Shown: positions 9,182-17,784, counted from the first letter of the stretch. The stretch: DNA of 64,000 bases from Pseudomonas chlororaphis subsp. aurantiaca (GCF_013466605.1 NZ_CP059162.1:6324001-6388000), one strand, 5' to 3'. Notes: generated from the sequence alone by a model not told the origin. Program-made: numbers and translations.

Positions 9182-9861
9182 CAGCTGTGCCCCGGGCTGT
9201 AGCTGTAGCCCAGGCCGCGATGGGTCTGGATCGGCTCGGCGTCGGCCGCCACCAGGCGCAGCTTGGCCCGCAGGCTCTTGATATGGCTGTCGATGCTGCG
9301 CTCGTAGCCGGCATCCGCCGCCACCCCCAGGGCGTCGAGCAACTGCTCGCGGCTGAACACCCGCTCGGGTTGCTCCAGCAGGCAATGCAGCAGGCGGAAC
9401 TCGTGGCGAGTCAGGCTCAGCAACTGGCCGCGGTAGCTGATCTGGAACTTGTCGGTATCGACCTGGAACGGCGCGGCCGGCGCCTCGACCACCGCTCGCG
9501 GCGCCATGCGCTTGAGGATGGCCTTGACCCTTGCGGCGACCTCGCGCGGGCTGAAGGGCTTGACCACATAATCGTCGGCGCCGATTTCCAGGCCCACCAC
9601 CCGGTCGATTTCACCGTCCCGGGCACTGAGGAACATCACCGGCACCTCACTGAAGCGCCGCAGTTGCTTGCAGGTTTCGAAGCCGCTGATGTCCGGCAGG
9701 CCGATGTCGAGAATCAGCAGGTCCGCCGGCGTATGGCGCTGATAGTCCAGCGCCGCCTGCCCGAGGTTCAGCCAGGTGGTGCTGAACCCTTCACCCTGCA
9801 GGGCAAAAATCAGCGTATCGGCAATCGCCGCTTCGTCTTCGACAATCAGGATATGAGGCAT
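9181..9861 (-). CDS. creB: response regulator CreB
   Basis: A 226-residue OmpR-type regulator. The receiver domain occupies residues 1-115 with the phosphorylation site Asp52 (LLILDIGLPDISG) and the conserved Lys in VVKPFSPRE; the C-terminal winged-helix domain shows LTRHEFRLLHCLLEQP and GLGYSYSPG. The ATG of MPHILIVEDE is preferred to an in-frame TTG nine bases upstream. The gene is coupled to creC by a one-base overlap. It should activate creD and related genes when phosphorylated by CreC. Confidence 0.94.
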   Translation of the reverse strand: MPHILIVEDEAAIADTLIFALQGEGFSTTWLNLGQAALDYQRHTPADLLILDIGLPDISGFETCKQLRRFSEVPVMFLSARDGEIDRVVGLEIGADDYVVKPFSPREVAARVKAILKRMAPRAVVEAPAAPFQVDTDKFQISYRGQLLSLTRHEFRLLHCLLEQPERVFSREQLLDALGVAADAGYERSIDSHIKSLRAKLRLVAADAEPIQTHRGLGYSYSPGHS

Positions 9862-9920
9862 GGCATCCAAGCACGGAAAGTAAGTGCCAGAACGGTGCCG
9901 GATGCCTCATGCGCCGTCAA

Positions 9921-10421
9921 TCAGCAGTCGGGCTTGTCCGCGGTAAAACGCCGGGCCGGGTTCACCGCGGCGCCGAACTCGCGCAAGGCTTTGGCGCCGA
10001 TCAGCAGCGGGTAATTGAAGCTGCTGCGGTCGGTCAGGTTGACCTCGACGGTGCGCTTGACGTTGCCCAGGCACATTTCCAGATCGACCACCGGACGCTT
10101 GGCCACCTGGGCCTCTTCCTTGTCTTCGTCTTCATCGGCGCGGCTCTTGATCTTGCTGATCCGCGCCACCTTGTGTTCGTAGACCTTGCCGTCGGCGTCC
10201 TTGGTCGCCAGGCGGAAGCGCACCCATTCCTCGCCATCGCGGGTAAAGGTCTCGATATCCTTGGCCGACAGCGAGGCGGTCAGGGCGCCGGTGTCCATCT
10301 TGGCCTTGAGGGTTTCGCCGATTTCCGGCAGTTGAATGTATTCGTAGCGCCCGTAGAGGGTCGGCTCGGCGGCCATGACCGGCAGCGCCAGCAGGGACAG
10401 GAGTGCAAGGACGGATTTCAC
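9921..10421 (-). CDS. retropepsin-like aspartic protease family (ATP-dependent zinc protease, PF05618 type)
   Basis: A 166-residue exported protein. It starts at GTG 10421, preceded by AAGGAA, and opens with a short signal peptide (MKSVLALLSLLALPVMAAEP). The conserved pepsin-like motif KMDTGALTASLSA (about residues 40-52) holds the catalytic Asp of the DTG triad, and FNYPLLIGAKALREFG near the end is the second conserved block of the family. An acidic insert (ADEDEDKEEAQ) separates the two halves. Members are single-domain retropepsin-like enzymes that work as dimers; the periplasmic substrate is not known. The start is inferred because no suitable ATG is in frame. Confidence 0.82.
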   Translation of the reverse strand: MKSVLALLSLLALPVMAAEPTLYGRYEYIQLPEIGETLKAKMDTGALTASLSAKDIETFTRDGEEWVRFRLATKDADGKVYEHKVARISKIKSRADEDEDKEEAQVAKRPVVDLEMCLGNVKRTVEVNLTDRSSFNYPLLIGAKALREFGAAVNPARRFTADKPDC

Positions 10422-10634
10422 GTGAGCAGGTTCCTTGGAAAGTGGGCAGCAGGATTTTAGACCGTGGCCGGGCAATTGGTTCGCCTCGCGAGAAAACCCG
10501 GAAACCGCCACGGTCGGCGAAATTGACCGCCAGCATATCCCCGTATACGTGAAACATTCGTCAGCACATCAGGATTTGGCCTGCCTGGCGAAGGTGCTTA
10601 TCATGGCGCGCCCAAACGCTTGCAAGAGTTCCTT

Positions 10635-11522
10635 ATGCGCCGCCTGCTCACCGGCTGTTTCGTCACCCTGTTGCTGTTGCTCAACACCCTGGTCCTGTTC
10701 GGGCCGCTGATGGTGTTCGCCCTGCTCAAGCTGGTCCTGCCAGGGCGCCTGCGCGACCACGCGTCGAAGGCGGTGATGTGGATTGCCGAAACCTGGGCCG
10801 AAATCGACAAACTGATCTTCGCCCTGTGCATTCCCACCCAGTGGGATATCCGTGGCGGCGACGACCTGCGGGTCGACACTTCTTACCTGGTGATCAGCAA
10901 CCACCAGTCCTGGGTCGACATCCCGGCGCTGATCCAGACCCTCAACCGCCGTACCCCCTTCTTCAAGTTCTTCCTGAAAAAAGAACTGATCTGGGTGCCT
11001 TTCCTCGGCCTCGCCTGGTGGGCCCTGGATTACCCCTTCATGAAGCGCTACAGCAAGGCCTTCCTGGCCAAGAACCCGGAATTGCAAGGCAAGGACCTGG
11101 AAATCACCAAGGCCGCCTGCGAGCTGTTCAAGCGCCAGCCGGTCACCGTGGTCAACTACCTGGAAGGCACCCGCTTCACGTCGGCCAAGCGTGAGCAGCA
11201 GCAATCCCCCTTCAGCCAACTGCTCAAGCCGAAGGCCGGCGGCGTGGCATTCGTCCTGGCGGCCATGGGCGAACAGCTCGACGCCATCCTCGATGTGACG
11301 GTGGTCTATCCGCAGCAGAAGATTCCCGGTTTCTGGGACCTGATCAGCGGCAACGTGCCGCGGGTGATCGTCGATATCCAGACCCGTGAGCTGGATCCGA
11401 CGTTGTGGCGGGGGGATTACGAAAACGATCCGGCGTTTCGCCAGACCGTCCAGAACTGGGTCAACCAGCTCTGGACCGAGAAGGACCAGCGCATCGACGC
11501 CTTGCGCGCCGAGCGCCGTTGA
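10635..11522 (+). CDS. PlsC-family acyltransferase (YihG-like)
   Basis: A 295-residue membrane-bound acyltransferase. A hydrophobic N terminus (residues 6-34) anchors it, followed by the catalytic motif NHQSWVD with His90 and Asp95 (HX4D) and the phosphate-binding motif VNYLEGTRFT. These match lysophospholipid acyltransferases such as YihG/LPLAT. The ATG at 10635 is preferred over an in-frame TTG 15 bases upstream. It most likely adds an acyl chain to lysophosphatidic acid or a related lipid at the inner membrane. It converges on the DUF2780 gene with no gap. Confidence 0.88.
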   Translation: MRRLLTGCFVTLLLLLNTLVLFGPLMVFALLKLVLPGRLRDHASKAVMWIAETWAEIDKLIFALCIPTQWDIRGGDDLRVDTSYLVISNHQSWVDIPALIQTLNRRTPFFKFFLKKELIWVPFLGLAWWALDYPFMKRYSKAFLAKNPELQGKDLEITKAACELFKRQPVTVVNYLEGTRFTSAKREQQQSPFSQLLKPKAGGVAFVLAAMGEQLDAILDVTVVYPQQKIPGFWDLISGNVPRVIVDIQTRELDPTLWRGDYENDPAFRQTVQNWVNQLWTEKDQRIDALRAERR

Positions 11523-12095
11523 TCAGCTGCCGCTGCCGACGCCCCAGATCCCACCCAGGCTGTTGAGCAGCGAACCGCCCACTCCTTGCTGACCCAGGTA
11601 TTGCAGGATCACCGGGGCGAACTGGCCGATCATGCCACTGTCCATGCCCAGGGCGCTGAACGCGCTGTTCAAGTCATTGGTGTTCTGCACGTTACCCAAC
11701 GCATTCTCCAGGCCGGCGGTCTTGCTGCCACCGCTCTGCCCCAGCAGGCCACTCAAGGCGCCCAGGCTGCCCAGCGCGTTGCCGCCCGAGAGCTTGTCCA
11801 GCCCCGGAACGCTTTGGCTCAGTTGCGAGTAGTCGGTGCTGCTCAGCTGGTTCTTCGCCAGGCCCAGCATCGCACCGGTACCACCGATGGCCTGCTCCGG
11901 CGTGACATCCAGTTGCGAGAGCGCACTGAGCAGATTGGCGGTCTGCGAGGTTGGAGCGGCAGCGGCGGCCTTGTCGCCCCCCTGCATGCTGGACACCGCA
12001 TTGGCGGCATCGCTCAGGCTGAAGCCTGCGGCAAAAACCGGGCTGGCACCCAGGGTCAGCAACGTAGCCAGTGCAACACTGCGGGAAATTTTCAT
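11523..12095 (-). CDS. exported DUF2780-type protein
   Basis: A 190-residue protein with a signal peptide (MKISRSVALATLLTLGASPVFA). The mature part is Gly/Ser/Leu-rich and low in charge (NLLSALSQLDVTPEQAIGG, LGSLGALSGLLGQSGG), the hallmark of DUF2780/VcgC-like proteins. The ATG is supported by AGAGG upstream; a longer in-frame reading to 12260 would place the signal peptide internally. Role unknown; probably periplasmic or secreted. It ends exactly where the convergent acyltransferase gene ends. Confidence 0.78.
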   Translation of the reverse strand: MKISRSVALATLLTLGASPVFAAGFSLSDAANAVSSMQGGDKAAAAAPTSQTANLLSALSQLDVTPEQAIGGTGAMLGLAKNQLSSTDYSQLSQSVPGLDKLSGGNALGSLGALSGLLGQSGGSKTAGLENALGNVQNTNDLNSAFSALGMDSGMIGQFAPVILQYLGQQGVGGSLLNSLGGIWGVGSGS

Positions 12096-12415
12096 CGAGA
12101 CAACCTCTTGAGCATGAAAACCACCCGATATTGGGTGGGAAAAAGCAGCCATTTGACTGATGGCCAATAGGAATGTTCCCGGTCGCGAGCAAATCCCCGA
12201 GTAACTATAACGAGGTGGAAAATGCAGTGCCCCGGACTGCAATTGAGCGTACATCATCACCAGCTCACGGTTTTGAAACTGGAGCGAATACTGCTTTTTG
12301 GAATGGTGCGATTAACCACCGGTCTCGAATACTTGTCACGTATAGATACAAAACCGGCCTTGAAAATAGATTAAGCGACGTGTGAGATCCGGGCTCGTTA
12401 AATGGGAGGGAGCCC
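12096..12415. other. 320-bp intergenic region at the edge of the PAAR island
   Basis: This stretch separates the DUF2780 gene from the PAAR gene. Base composition falls sharply here, with AT-rich tracts around 12285-12375 that would suit a promoter for the island. No ORF with a credible start and ribosome site was seen, and no tRNA or att-like repeat. Confidence 0.5.
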
Positions 12416-12994
12416 ATGTCATCAGCTGATCCACGAAAGCTAGCGTCCAAGGGAGGTCCTACCTCTACTGGCGGTGTCATTCTTGAGGGAAACGACGGTA
12501 TATACATAGAGGGCCGAATTATCAGTTCGGTTGGCCAACTGGCCAGTTGCCCGGTTTGTGCCGCTGGAAAGGGCCCTATTGTTGCCGTAGGAGAAAGGAC
12601 GGTCTACCTACCGGCGGGTCCCGCCGCACGGGAAGGAGACTATGTTGCCTGTGGCTGTCCCCCCTTCACCAATACCCTACTCACACAACAACACAGCGGA
12701 CTTGCTGGCGTAGGTCACTCTGCTCCAGTGGGTAGCGGGATAGCTTTGCTTTCTAGCATAAGCCTTCCAAAAAGCCTACAAGTCATCATTGAGCGCCAGG
12801 ATGATATAGAGAAACCTGGGCTGGCCTACAAGATAAAAGATAAAGACCAACTTACCTTATTCAACGACGATACTTGCCAAAAAACCGGAGAGGGAAAAGA
12901 ACACCCCGTCGAAGACTACTCCTCCTGCGACACTGTTTTTGTGGGCGATGACTCGACTTGGGAGTTTTTCTCCTACGAAGAACCTATTGAATAA
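12416..12994 (+). CDS. PAAR-domain protein (type VI secretion spike tip/adaptor)
   Basis: A 192-residue protein. The first 100 residues have the PAAR pattern of glycine turns and small residues (GGPTSTGGVILEGNDGIYIEG, VGERTVYLPAGPAAREGDYVACGC), which folds into the sharp cone that caps VgrG. Residues 105-192 form an unassigned acidic extension, possibly an adaptor for the next gene product. GGAGGG precedes the ATG. The gene is nine bases upstream of a putative effector and is AT-richer than its surroundings, both typical of mobile effector modules. No vgrG or structural T6SS gene is in the window, so it must work with machinery encoded elsewhere. Confidence 0.85.
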   Translation: MSSADPRKLASKGGPTSTGGVILEGNDGIYIEGRIISSVGQLASCPVCAAGKGPIVAVGERTVYLPAGPAAREGDYVACGCPPFTNTLLTQQHSGLAGVGHSAPVGSGIALLSSISLPKSLQVIIERQDDIEKPGLAYKIKDKDQLTLFNDDTCQKTGEGKEHPVEDYSSCDTVFVGDDSTWEFFSYEEPIE

Positions 12995-13003
12995 GGTGCC
13001 TCA

Positions 13004-13957
13004 ATGAAATCAGAAATCACATTGGTTTTTAAAGACTTCCTGATGGATACGCCAGATGGCGTGCATTTCAAGCTTCTTATAGACAACAAACCCATCGATA
13101 AAAAAATCACCAACAAACAAGAGTCGACGATCACCTACACTTTGACCGCCCGTAAACTCGAGACGACTGTCAGAGGCCCTGACAATGCAGCTTTGACTAC
13201 CATTGAAAGCAAGCCGAAATATGAAGTTTCCTTGCTTATCGTTAGTGCCGCTGGAAATAAGAAAGCCATAGGAAAAGCCACGCTAACCGCAGGCAATCGG
13301 TTAAATCTGGTTGCGGTATCTCCTTGGACGAAAATCCAGCTATCGGCTCAGGACACGCCATCGAATGATAACTTCTACTCAGTAGAATACGGAGTAAAGA
13401 ATAATAACAATGAAATCAGAACGGTAAAAATCGCCGTTCATGACATACCTAGAAAAATATTGATGAAAGCACTTTCTCATCGTGGTTCGACCGATTGGGC
13501 AGGACCAAAAGAAAAAGAATCGCTACCTCATCCAACTCTAGAGAAAACCACCTCATTCAAGAAAAACACTAACAAATGCAACTTATTCGTTTACGACGTT
13601 CTCACTTCTGTCGGTATTTCCGTGGCGCTCATTGAACATGGTCGACTGACATGGCTTCCAGGCAATGGTAGCCTGAGTCCGCCCCTGGCTGCCGAATGGG
13701 GTAATCCTGACAAGTTACTCAATAGCTGGAAAGTAGAGACGCAACCGCTACCTGGCGATATTGGTGCTTACACCGCCAATTACTCAAACGCGAGTGGTCA
13801 TGTTGGCTTTGTCGTTGCCAAGGGTGTTTGTGTATCTGCAGGCTGGTTAAAGGTTGAGGTCAATGATGCAGGTTTCCGAAACTTCAATGGCACCGCCTCC
13901 AGAGGGGACCATGACTTTACTGTTTTCCGTCGCTACAAACACAGCAAACCACAATGA
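13004..13957 (+). CDS. putative T6SS peptidoglycan-amidase effector (CHAP/NlpC-P60-like)
   Basis: A 317-residue protein whose C-terminal half has the layout of papain-like cell-wall peptidases: NKCNLFVYDVL with a candidate nucleophile Cys192 at the start of a helix, then PGDIGAYTANYSNASGHVGFVV with candidate catalytic His266 in a beta strand. Residues 1-150 look like a beta-sandwich-rich domain and match nothing I recognise; it may dock on the PAAR protein. There is no signal peptide, which fits delivery by a T6SS. It is followed by a membrane-anchored protein overlapping by four bases (ATGA), as expected for an effector-immunity pair acting in the periplasm. The catalytic assignment is inference from motif spacing. 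Confidence 0.72.
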   Translation: MKSEITLVFKDFLMDTPDGVHFKLLIDNKPIDKKITNKQESTITYTLTARKLETTVRGPDNAALTTIESKPKYEVSLLIVSAAGNKKAIGKATLTAGNRLNLVAVSPWTKIQLSAQDTPSNDNFYSVEYGVKNNNNEIRTVKIAVHDIPRKILMKALSHRGSTDWAGPKEKESLPHPTLEKTTSFKKNTNKCNLFVYDVLTSVGISVALIEHGRLTWLPGNGSLSPPLAAEWGNPDKLLNSWKVETQPLPGDIGAYTANYSNASGHVGFVVAKGVCVSAGWLKVEVNDAGFRNFNGTASRGDHDFTVFRRYKHSKPQ

Positions 13958-14520
13958 AAAAAATCCTGTATCCACTCTTGACCATTGCACTCATCTCCAT
14001 CGTAGCCTGGCGCGTCTGGTCGCCGGTCGATGATTTGGCCTGTGCAGGCCAAACCGTAGCCAACGGCCCGCTGAGTCGTTTCGTTACCGACTACTTCAAG
14101 CAAGGCGATGGAAGAGCCTGGCAAGAAGACACCAACGTCTTCGATATCCTCGCCGAACCCACGGCCAGCAGCATCACCCAGCAGCCGCAAGCGTATTACT
14201 GCGAAGCGCTCGGTCTGCTTGAAAGCCCGACACGCACACAGTCGGAGAAGGTCTATACCTCGATCCTGATGCTAAAGCTGCCCATCGACTATTACCTGAG
14301 CCTCATGGATCACAGCCACAGGTTTTATAAAGAGGGTCGGATTGATGACACGGTACTGGGGTTCGTTCTTAAACCAAGAGGAACCGCACTCAATTATTGG
14401 TGGCTTCCACAATGGCGCTCTCGCTTCAACCGAGATGCACCGTCTGTGTTTCCTCCACCCGACATTGCAGAAATATTGTCGGGAAAGTACTGGCTCCACT
14501 ATCCGGGCACAGGTTTCTGA
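13954..14520 (+). CDS. putative immunity protein to the adjacent effector
   Basis: A 188-residue protein with an N-terminal hydrophobic segment (ILYPLLTIALISIVAW, residues 4-19) that should export it or anchor it facing the periplasm. The rest is soluble, with four to five predicted helices and no known domain. The start overlaps the effector stop (ATGA), giving coupled translation. Periplasmic location and gene order are the usual signs of an immunity protein that blocks a peptidoglycan hydrolase. Function is inferred from context only. Confidence 0.65.
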   Translation: MKKILYPLLTIALISIVAWRVWSPVDDLACAGQTVANGPLSRFVTDYFKQGDGRAWQEDTNVFDILAEPTASSITQQPQAYYCEALGLLESPTRTQSEKVYTSILMLKLPIDYYLSLMDHSHRFYKEGRIDDTVLGFVLKPRGTALNYWWLPQWRSRFNRDAPSVFPPPDIAEILSGKYWLHYPGTGF

Positions 14521-14538
14521 ACATCGAAAACAGCCATA

Positions 14539-14570
14539 AAAAAGGGCGACCCGAGGGTCGCCCTTTTTGC
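14539..14570. terminator. bidirectional rho-independent terminator
   Basis: The hairpin GGGCGACC-CGA-GGTCGCCC is flanked by an A tract on the left and a T tract on the right. It serves the effector-immunity operon on the plus strand and fdhA on the minus strand, which end on either side. Confidence 0.85.
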
Positions 14571-14582
14571 TGCGCTGAAGGC

Positions 14583-15782
14583 TTACGCCGCGCTGAACAG
14601 CTTGTGCGGGTCGATGACGAATTTCTTCGGCACGCCGGCGTCGAATTCGCCGTAGCCACGCGGGGCGTCATCCAGGCTGATGACCTGCACGCCGACCACT
14701 TCGGCGATGTTGATGCGGTCCCACATGATGGCTTGCATCAGTTGGCGGTTGTACTTCATCACCGGGGTCTGGCCGGTGTGAAAGCTGTGGGACTTGGCCC
14801 AGCCGAGGCCGAAACGGATGCTCAGGCTGCCCATCTTGGCCGCGGCATCCACCGCGCCCGGGTCTTCGGTGACGTAGAGGCCTGGGATACCGATCTTGCC
14901 GGCGACCCGTACCACGCCCATCAACGAGTTGAGCACCGTGGCCGGCGCTTCGTGCTGGGCACCGGAATGGCCATGGCCGCGGGCTTCGAAGCCCACCGCG
15001 TCAACCGCGCAATCCACTTCCGGCTCACCGAGCAACGCGGCGATCTGTTCGTGCAGCGGGGTGTCCTTGGACAGGTCGGCGATTTCAAAGCCCTGGGCCT
15101 TGGCGTGGGCCAGGCGTACCGGGTTGACGTCGCCGACGATCACCACCGCCGCGCCCAGCAGACGGGCGGACGCAGCCGCGGCCAGGCCTACCGGACCGGC
15201 GCCGGCGATGTAGACGGTGCTGCCCGGGCCAACGCCGGCCGTTACCGCGCCGTGATAGCCGGTCGGCAGGATGTCGGACAGACAGGTCAGGTCGCGGATC
15301 TTCTCCATCGCCTTGTCGCGGTCCGGCAGTTTCAGCAGGTTGAAGTCGGCGTACGGCACCAGCACGTATTCGGCCTGGCCGCCGGTCCAGTCGCCCATAT
15401 CGACGTAGCCGTAGGCACCGCCGGCGCGAGCCGGGTTGACGGTCAGGCAGACCCCGGTGTGTTGCTCCTTGCAGGAGCGGCAGCGCCCGCACGCCACGTT
15501 GAACGGCACCGAGACCAGGTCGCCGAGCTTCAGGTTCTCGACATCGCTGCCCTTCTCTACCACCTCGCCGGTGATTTCGTGACCCAGGACCAGGCCGACC
15601 TGGGCAGTGGTACGGCCGCGCACCATGTGCTGGTCCGAGCCGCATATATTGGTGGATACCACGCGCAGGATGACGCCGTGCTCAATCTTCCTGCCGCGCG
15701 GGTCCTGCATTTTTGGATAGTCGATTTTCTGTACTTCGACCTTGCCATTGCCGAGATACACGACACCACGATTACCAGACAT
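14583..15782 (-). CDS. fdhA: glutathione-independent formaldehyde dehydrogenase
   Basis: A 399-residue zinc-containing medium-chain dehydrogenase that oxidises formaldehyde to formate with tightly bound NAD. Visible signatures are the catalytic-zinc ligands Cys47 (NICGSDQH) and His68-Glu69 (LGHEITGE), the structural-zinc cysteines in ACGRCRSCKEQHTGVC, and the nucleotide fold VYIAGAGPVGLAAAA. The length and ends match the P. putida enzyme. It is the last gene of the sarcosine-oxidase cluster and removes formaldehyde released by the demethylation steps. The 195-bp gap from purU contains a palindromic repeat. Confidence 0.95.
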   Translation of the reverse strand: MSGNRGVVYLGNGKVEVQKIDYPKMQDPRGRKIEHGVILRVVSTNICGSDQHMVRGRTTAQVGLVLGHEITGEVVEKGSDVENLKLGDLVSVPFNVACGRCRSCKEQHTGVCLTVNPARAGGAYGYVDMGDWTGGQAEYVLVPYADFNLLKLPDRDKAMEKIRDLTCLSDILPTGYHGAVTAGVGPGSTVYIAGAGPVGLAAAASARLLGAAVVIVGDVNPVRLAHAKAQGFEIADLSKDTPLHEQIAALLGEPEVDCAVDAVGFEARGHGHSGAQHEAPATVLNSLMGVVRVAGKIGIPGLYVTEDPGAVDAAAKMGSLSIRFGLGWAKSHSFHTGQTPVMKYNRQLMQAIMWDRINIAEVVGVQVISLDDAPRGYGEFDAGVPKKFVIDPHKLFSAA

Positions 15783-15884
15783 GCTTTCACCTCGCTGTTG
15801 TTTTTATGAAACCGCGTTGCCGGAAAAAGGCAGCGCGTAGAGTGCTCGGGTACAGATGCTGTTTCGTCTTCAAAATCACTACGC

Positions 15885-15975
15885 TGTAGCCGCTGCCGCA
15901 GGCTGCAATAAGGTCCGAAGGGCCTTCCAGGACCCTCCCCTACGGGGTCGATCGCAGCCTTCGGCAGCGGCTACA
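15885..15975. repeat. copy B of the tgtagccgctgcc palindrome family
   Basis: Outer arms TGTAGCCGCTGCCGCAGGCT and its near reverse complement (ending at 15975) enclose smaller inverted pairs (GGTCCGAAGG, CCCCTACGGGG). It sits in the purU-fdhA junction and would fold as a long branched hairpin in the transcript. Confidence 0.85.
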
Positions 15976-15977
15976 GG

Positions 15978-16835
15978 TCATAGAACCACTGTTCGATTGG
16001 CGTTGAGGAACACCCGCCGTTCGATGTGATAACCCACGGCCCGCGCCAGGGTCAGGCCTTCGATATCGCGCCCCTTGGCGATCAGGTCCTCGGGGTAGTG
16101 ACTGTGGTCCACCACTTCCACGCCCTGGGCGATGATCGGGCCTTCGTCCAGGTCGTTGTTGATGTAGTGCGCGGTAGCGCCCACCAGTTTCACGCCCTTG
16201 TTGTAGGCCTGGTGATAAGGCTTGGCGCCCTTGAAACCGGGCAGCAGGGAATGGTGGATGTTGATCGCCTTGCCATCGAGCTTGCGGCACAGCTCCGGCG
16301 ACAGCACTTGCATGTAGCGCGCAAGGATCACCAGTTCGGCGCCGGACTCCTCGATCACCTGCCACACCTGACGCTCCTGGGACGGCTTGTCGTTGGGGTC
16401 CAGGGGGAAGTGGTAGTACGGGATCTGGTGCCAGTCGGCCAGGGGCTTGAGGTCCGGGTGGTTGGACACCACCGCCACCACCTCCATCGCCAGCTGGCCG
16501 ATGCGCTGGCGGTAGAGCAGGTCGTTGAGGCAGTGATCGGCCTTGGAGACCATGATCACCACTTTCGGCCGATGCTGCGGCGGGGTCAGCTCGACGTTCA
16601 TGTCGAAGGCCCGGGCGCGTTCGGCCAGACCGTCGCGCAGGCCCTGCTCATTGAAATCCTCGGGCTGGCGAAATTCCACGCGAATGAAAAAACGCGCCGA
16701 AAGCCGGTCATCGAACGAGTGGTGCTCAGTGACATAGCAGCCCTGCTCGAACAGAAAGCGGGTCACCGCATCCACCGTGCCGAGCACGCTGGGGCAGTCG
16801 GCAGTCAGAATCCAGGTATCGGGTGCGCGGCTCAT
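15978..16835 (-). CDS. purU: formyltetrahydrofolate deformylase
   Basis: A 285-residue enzyme that hydrolyses 10-formyl-THF to formate and THF. It has an N-terminal ACT domain (residues 8-85, with TADCPSVLGTVDAVTRFL) and a C-terminal formyltransferase-like hydrolase domain. The catalytic set is visible as Asn192 and His194 in INIHHSLLPGFKGA and Asp230 in NNDLDEGPI. Placement between soxG and fdhA indicates that it is the betaine-locus paralogue, recycling folate charged with the one-carbon units from sarcosine oxidase rather than supplying purine synthesis. Confidence 0.95.
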   Translation of the reverse strand: MSRAPDTWILTADCPSVLGTVDAVTRFLFEQGCYVTEHHSFDDRLSARFFIRVEFRQPEDFNEQGLRDGLAERARAFDMNVELTPPQHRPKVVIMVSKADHCLNDLLYRQRIGQLAMEVVAVVSNHPDLKPLADWHQIPYYHFPLDPNDKPSQERQVWQVIEESGAELVILARYMQVLSPELCRKLDGKAINIHHSLLPGFKGAKPYHQAYNKGVKLVGATAHYINNDLDEGPIIAQGVEVVDHSHYPEDLIAKGRDIEGLTLARAVGYHIERRVFLNANRTVVL

Positions 16836-16866
16836 GCGGGGTGACTCCTGTTCGTAAGTACACTTC

Positions 16867-16969
16867 TGTAGCCGCTGCCGCAGGCTGCGATAAGGTCCGA
16901 AGGACCTTCCAGCGCCCTTAAGAGCGACACCCCCTGCGGGGTCGATCGCAGCCTGCGGCAGCGGCTACA
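16867..16969. repeat. copy C of the tgtagccgctgcc palindrome family
   Basis: The arms begin TGTAGCCGCTGCCGCAGGCT (16867) and end in its reverse complement at 16969. Inner pairs GGTCCGAAGGACC and CCCCCTGCGGGG are also present. It occupies the soxG-purU junction. Confidence 0.88.
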
Positions 16970-16979
16970 GGGATTTGTG

Positions 16980-17612
16980 TTACGCCTGGATGCTGAGGCC
17001 GTATTCGGCGGCGGCATCCTGCAGCCACAACCACCAGTAATCGGAGAAGCTGCGGCGGATCACCAGTTCCCAGGTGTCTTCGCCCATGCGGCGGATCACC
17101 AGTTGCGACTTGGCGAACACGGTGCCGACAGCCTTGCCCACCGGGAAGTTGTTGGGGTGCACGTCGTAGCTGGTGGACTTCATCAGCACTTGGCGCACAT
17201 TCGGGCCGGACAGCTCGAGGATCTGCTGGCCGCCACTGACGTTGACGATCTGGATGTGCAGGTTGCCCAAGGCTTCGCGCAATTTTTTCTCGGCGGCGAA
17301 TTCTTCACCGCTCGGCACCACCAGCAACCACTCGTCCGGCCCCATCCACTGCAGGCTGGTTTCGCCCTTGGCGACCACGGTCAGGGCCACCGGCAGTTCC
17401 AGGCCCAGGGCCTTGTGCACGCCGGAAGCGAAGGCCGGGTCATGCGCATCGCCACGGATGGTCAGGTGGCCGAGGAGTTTTTTCTCGCGCAGGGTCACGC
17501 CTGCGTTCTTGCGGCCCTTGCCCACCAGGCTGGCGAGATCGGCATGGTGCAGCGACGACTCGGCTTTGGCGCCAGTGGTCGGGCGCTGTTGGTAAACGTT
17601 GACTGCGGTCAT
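16980..17612 (-). CDS. soxG: sarcosine oxidase gamma subunit
   Basis: A 210-residue subunit of heterotetrameric sarcosine oxidase, which demethylates sarcosine to glycine and makes H2O2 and 5,10-methylene-THF in the cytoplasm. The gamma-subunit pattern is visible in LTIRGDAHDPAFASGVHKAL, MGPDEWLLVVPSGEE and LVIRRMGEDTWELVIRRSFSDYWWLWL. It has no cofactor motif of its own, as expected. It follows soxA after a 172-bp gap that is largely a palindromic repeat, so its expression relative to soxA may be tuned at the RNA level. Confidence 0.93.
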   Translation of the reverse strand: MTAVNVYQQRPTTGAKAESSLHHADLASLVGKGRKNAGVTLREKKLLGHLTIRGDAHDPAFASGVHKALGLELPVALTVVAKGETSLQWMGPDEWLLVVPSGEEFAAEKKLREALGNLHIQIVNVSGGQQILELSGPNVRQVLMKSTSYDVHPNNFPVGKAVGTVFAKSQLVIRRMGEDTWELVIRRSFSDYWWLWLQDAAAEYGLSIQA

Positions 17613-17656
17613 AGAGCACCTGTCTTGAAATTCTGTTGTGCGAAAACCACCGATCC

Positions 17657-17774
17657 TGTAACCGCTGCCGAAGGCAGCAATAGGCAGGGGTCGCGCTCGA
17701 CTCGAAGAACCTTCCAGCGCCAGTAAGAGCGGCGCCTGCTTCGCAGTCGTACGCAGCCTGCGGCAGCGGCTACA
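17657..17774. repeat. copy D of the tgtagccgctgcc palindrome family, diverged
   Basis: The left arm is slightly altered (TGTAACCGCTGCCGAAGGCA) while the right arm is intact (CTGCGGCAGCGGCTACA). At about 118 bp it is longer than copies B, C and G. It fills most of the soxA-soxG junction. Confidence 0.8.
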
Positions 17775-17784
17775 TGGACCTTTG

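Noticed and set aside
12265..12507. 80-residue minus-strand ORF overlapping the PAAR gene start
   Set aside because: It covers the AT-rich leader and the 5' end of a convincing PAAR gene and has no ribosome site.
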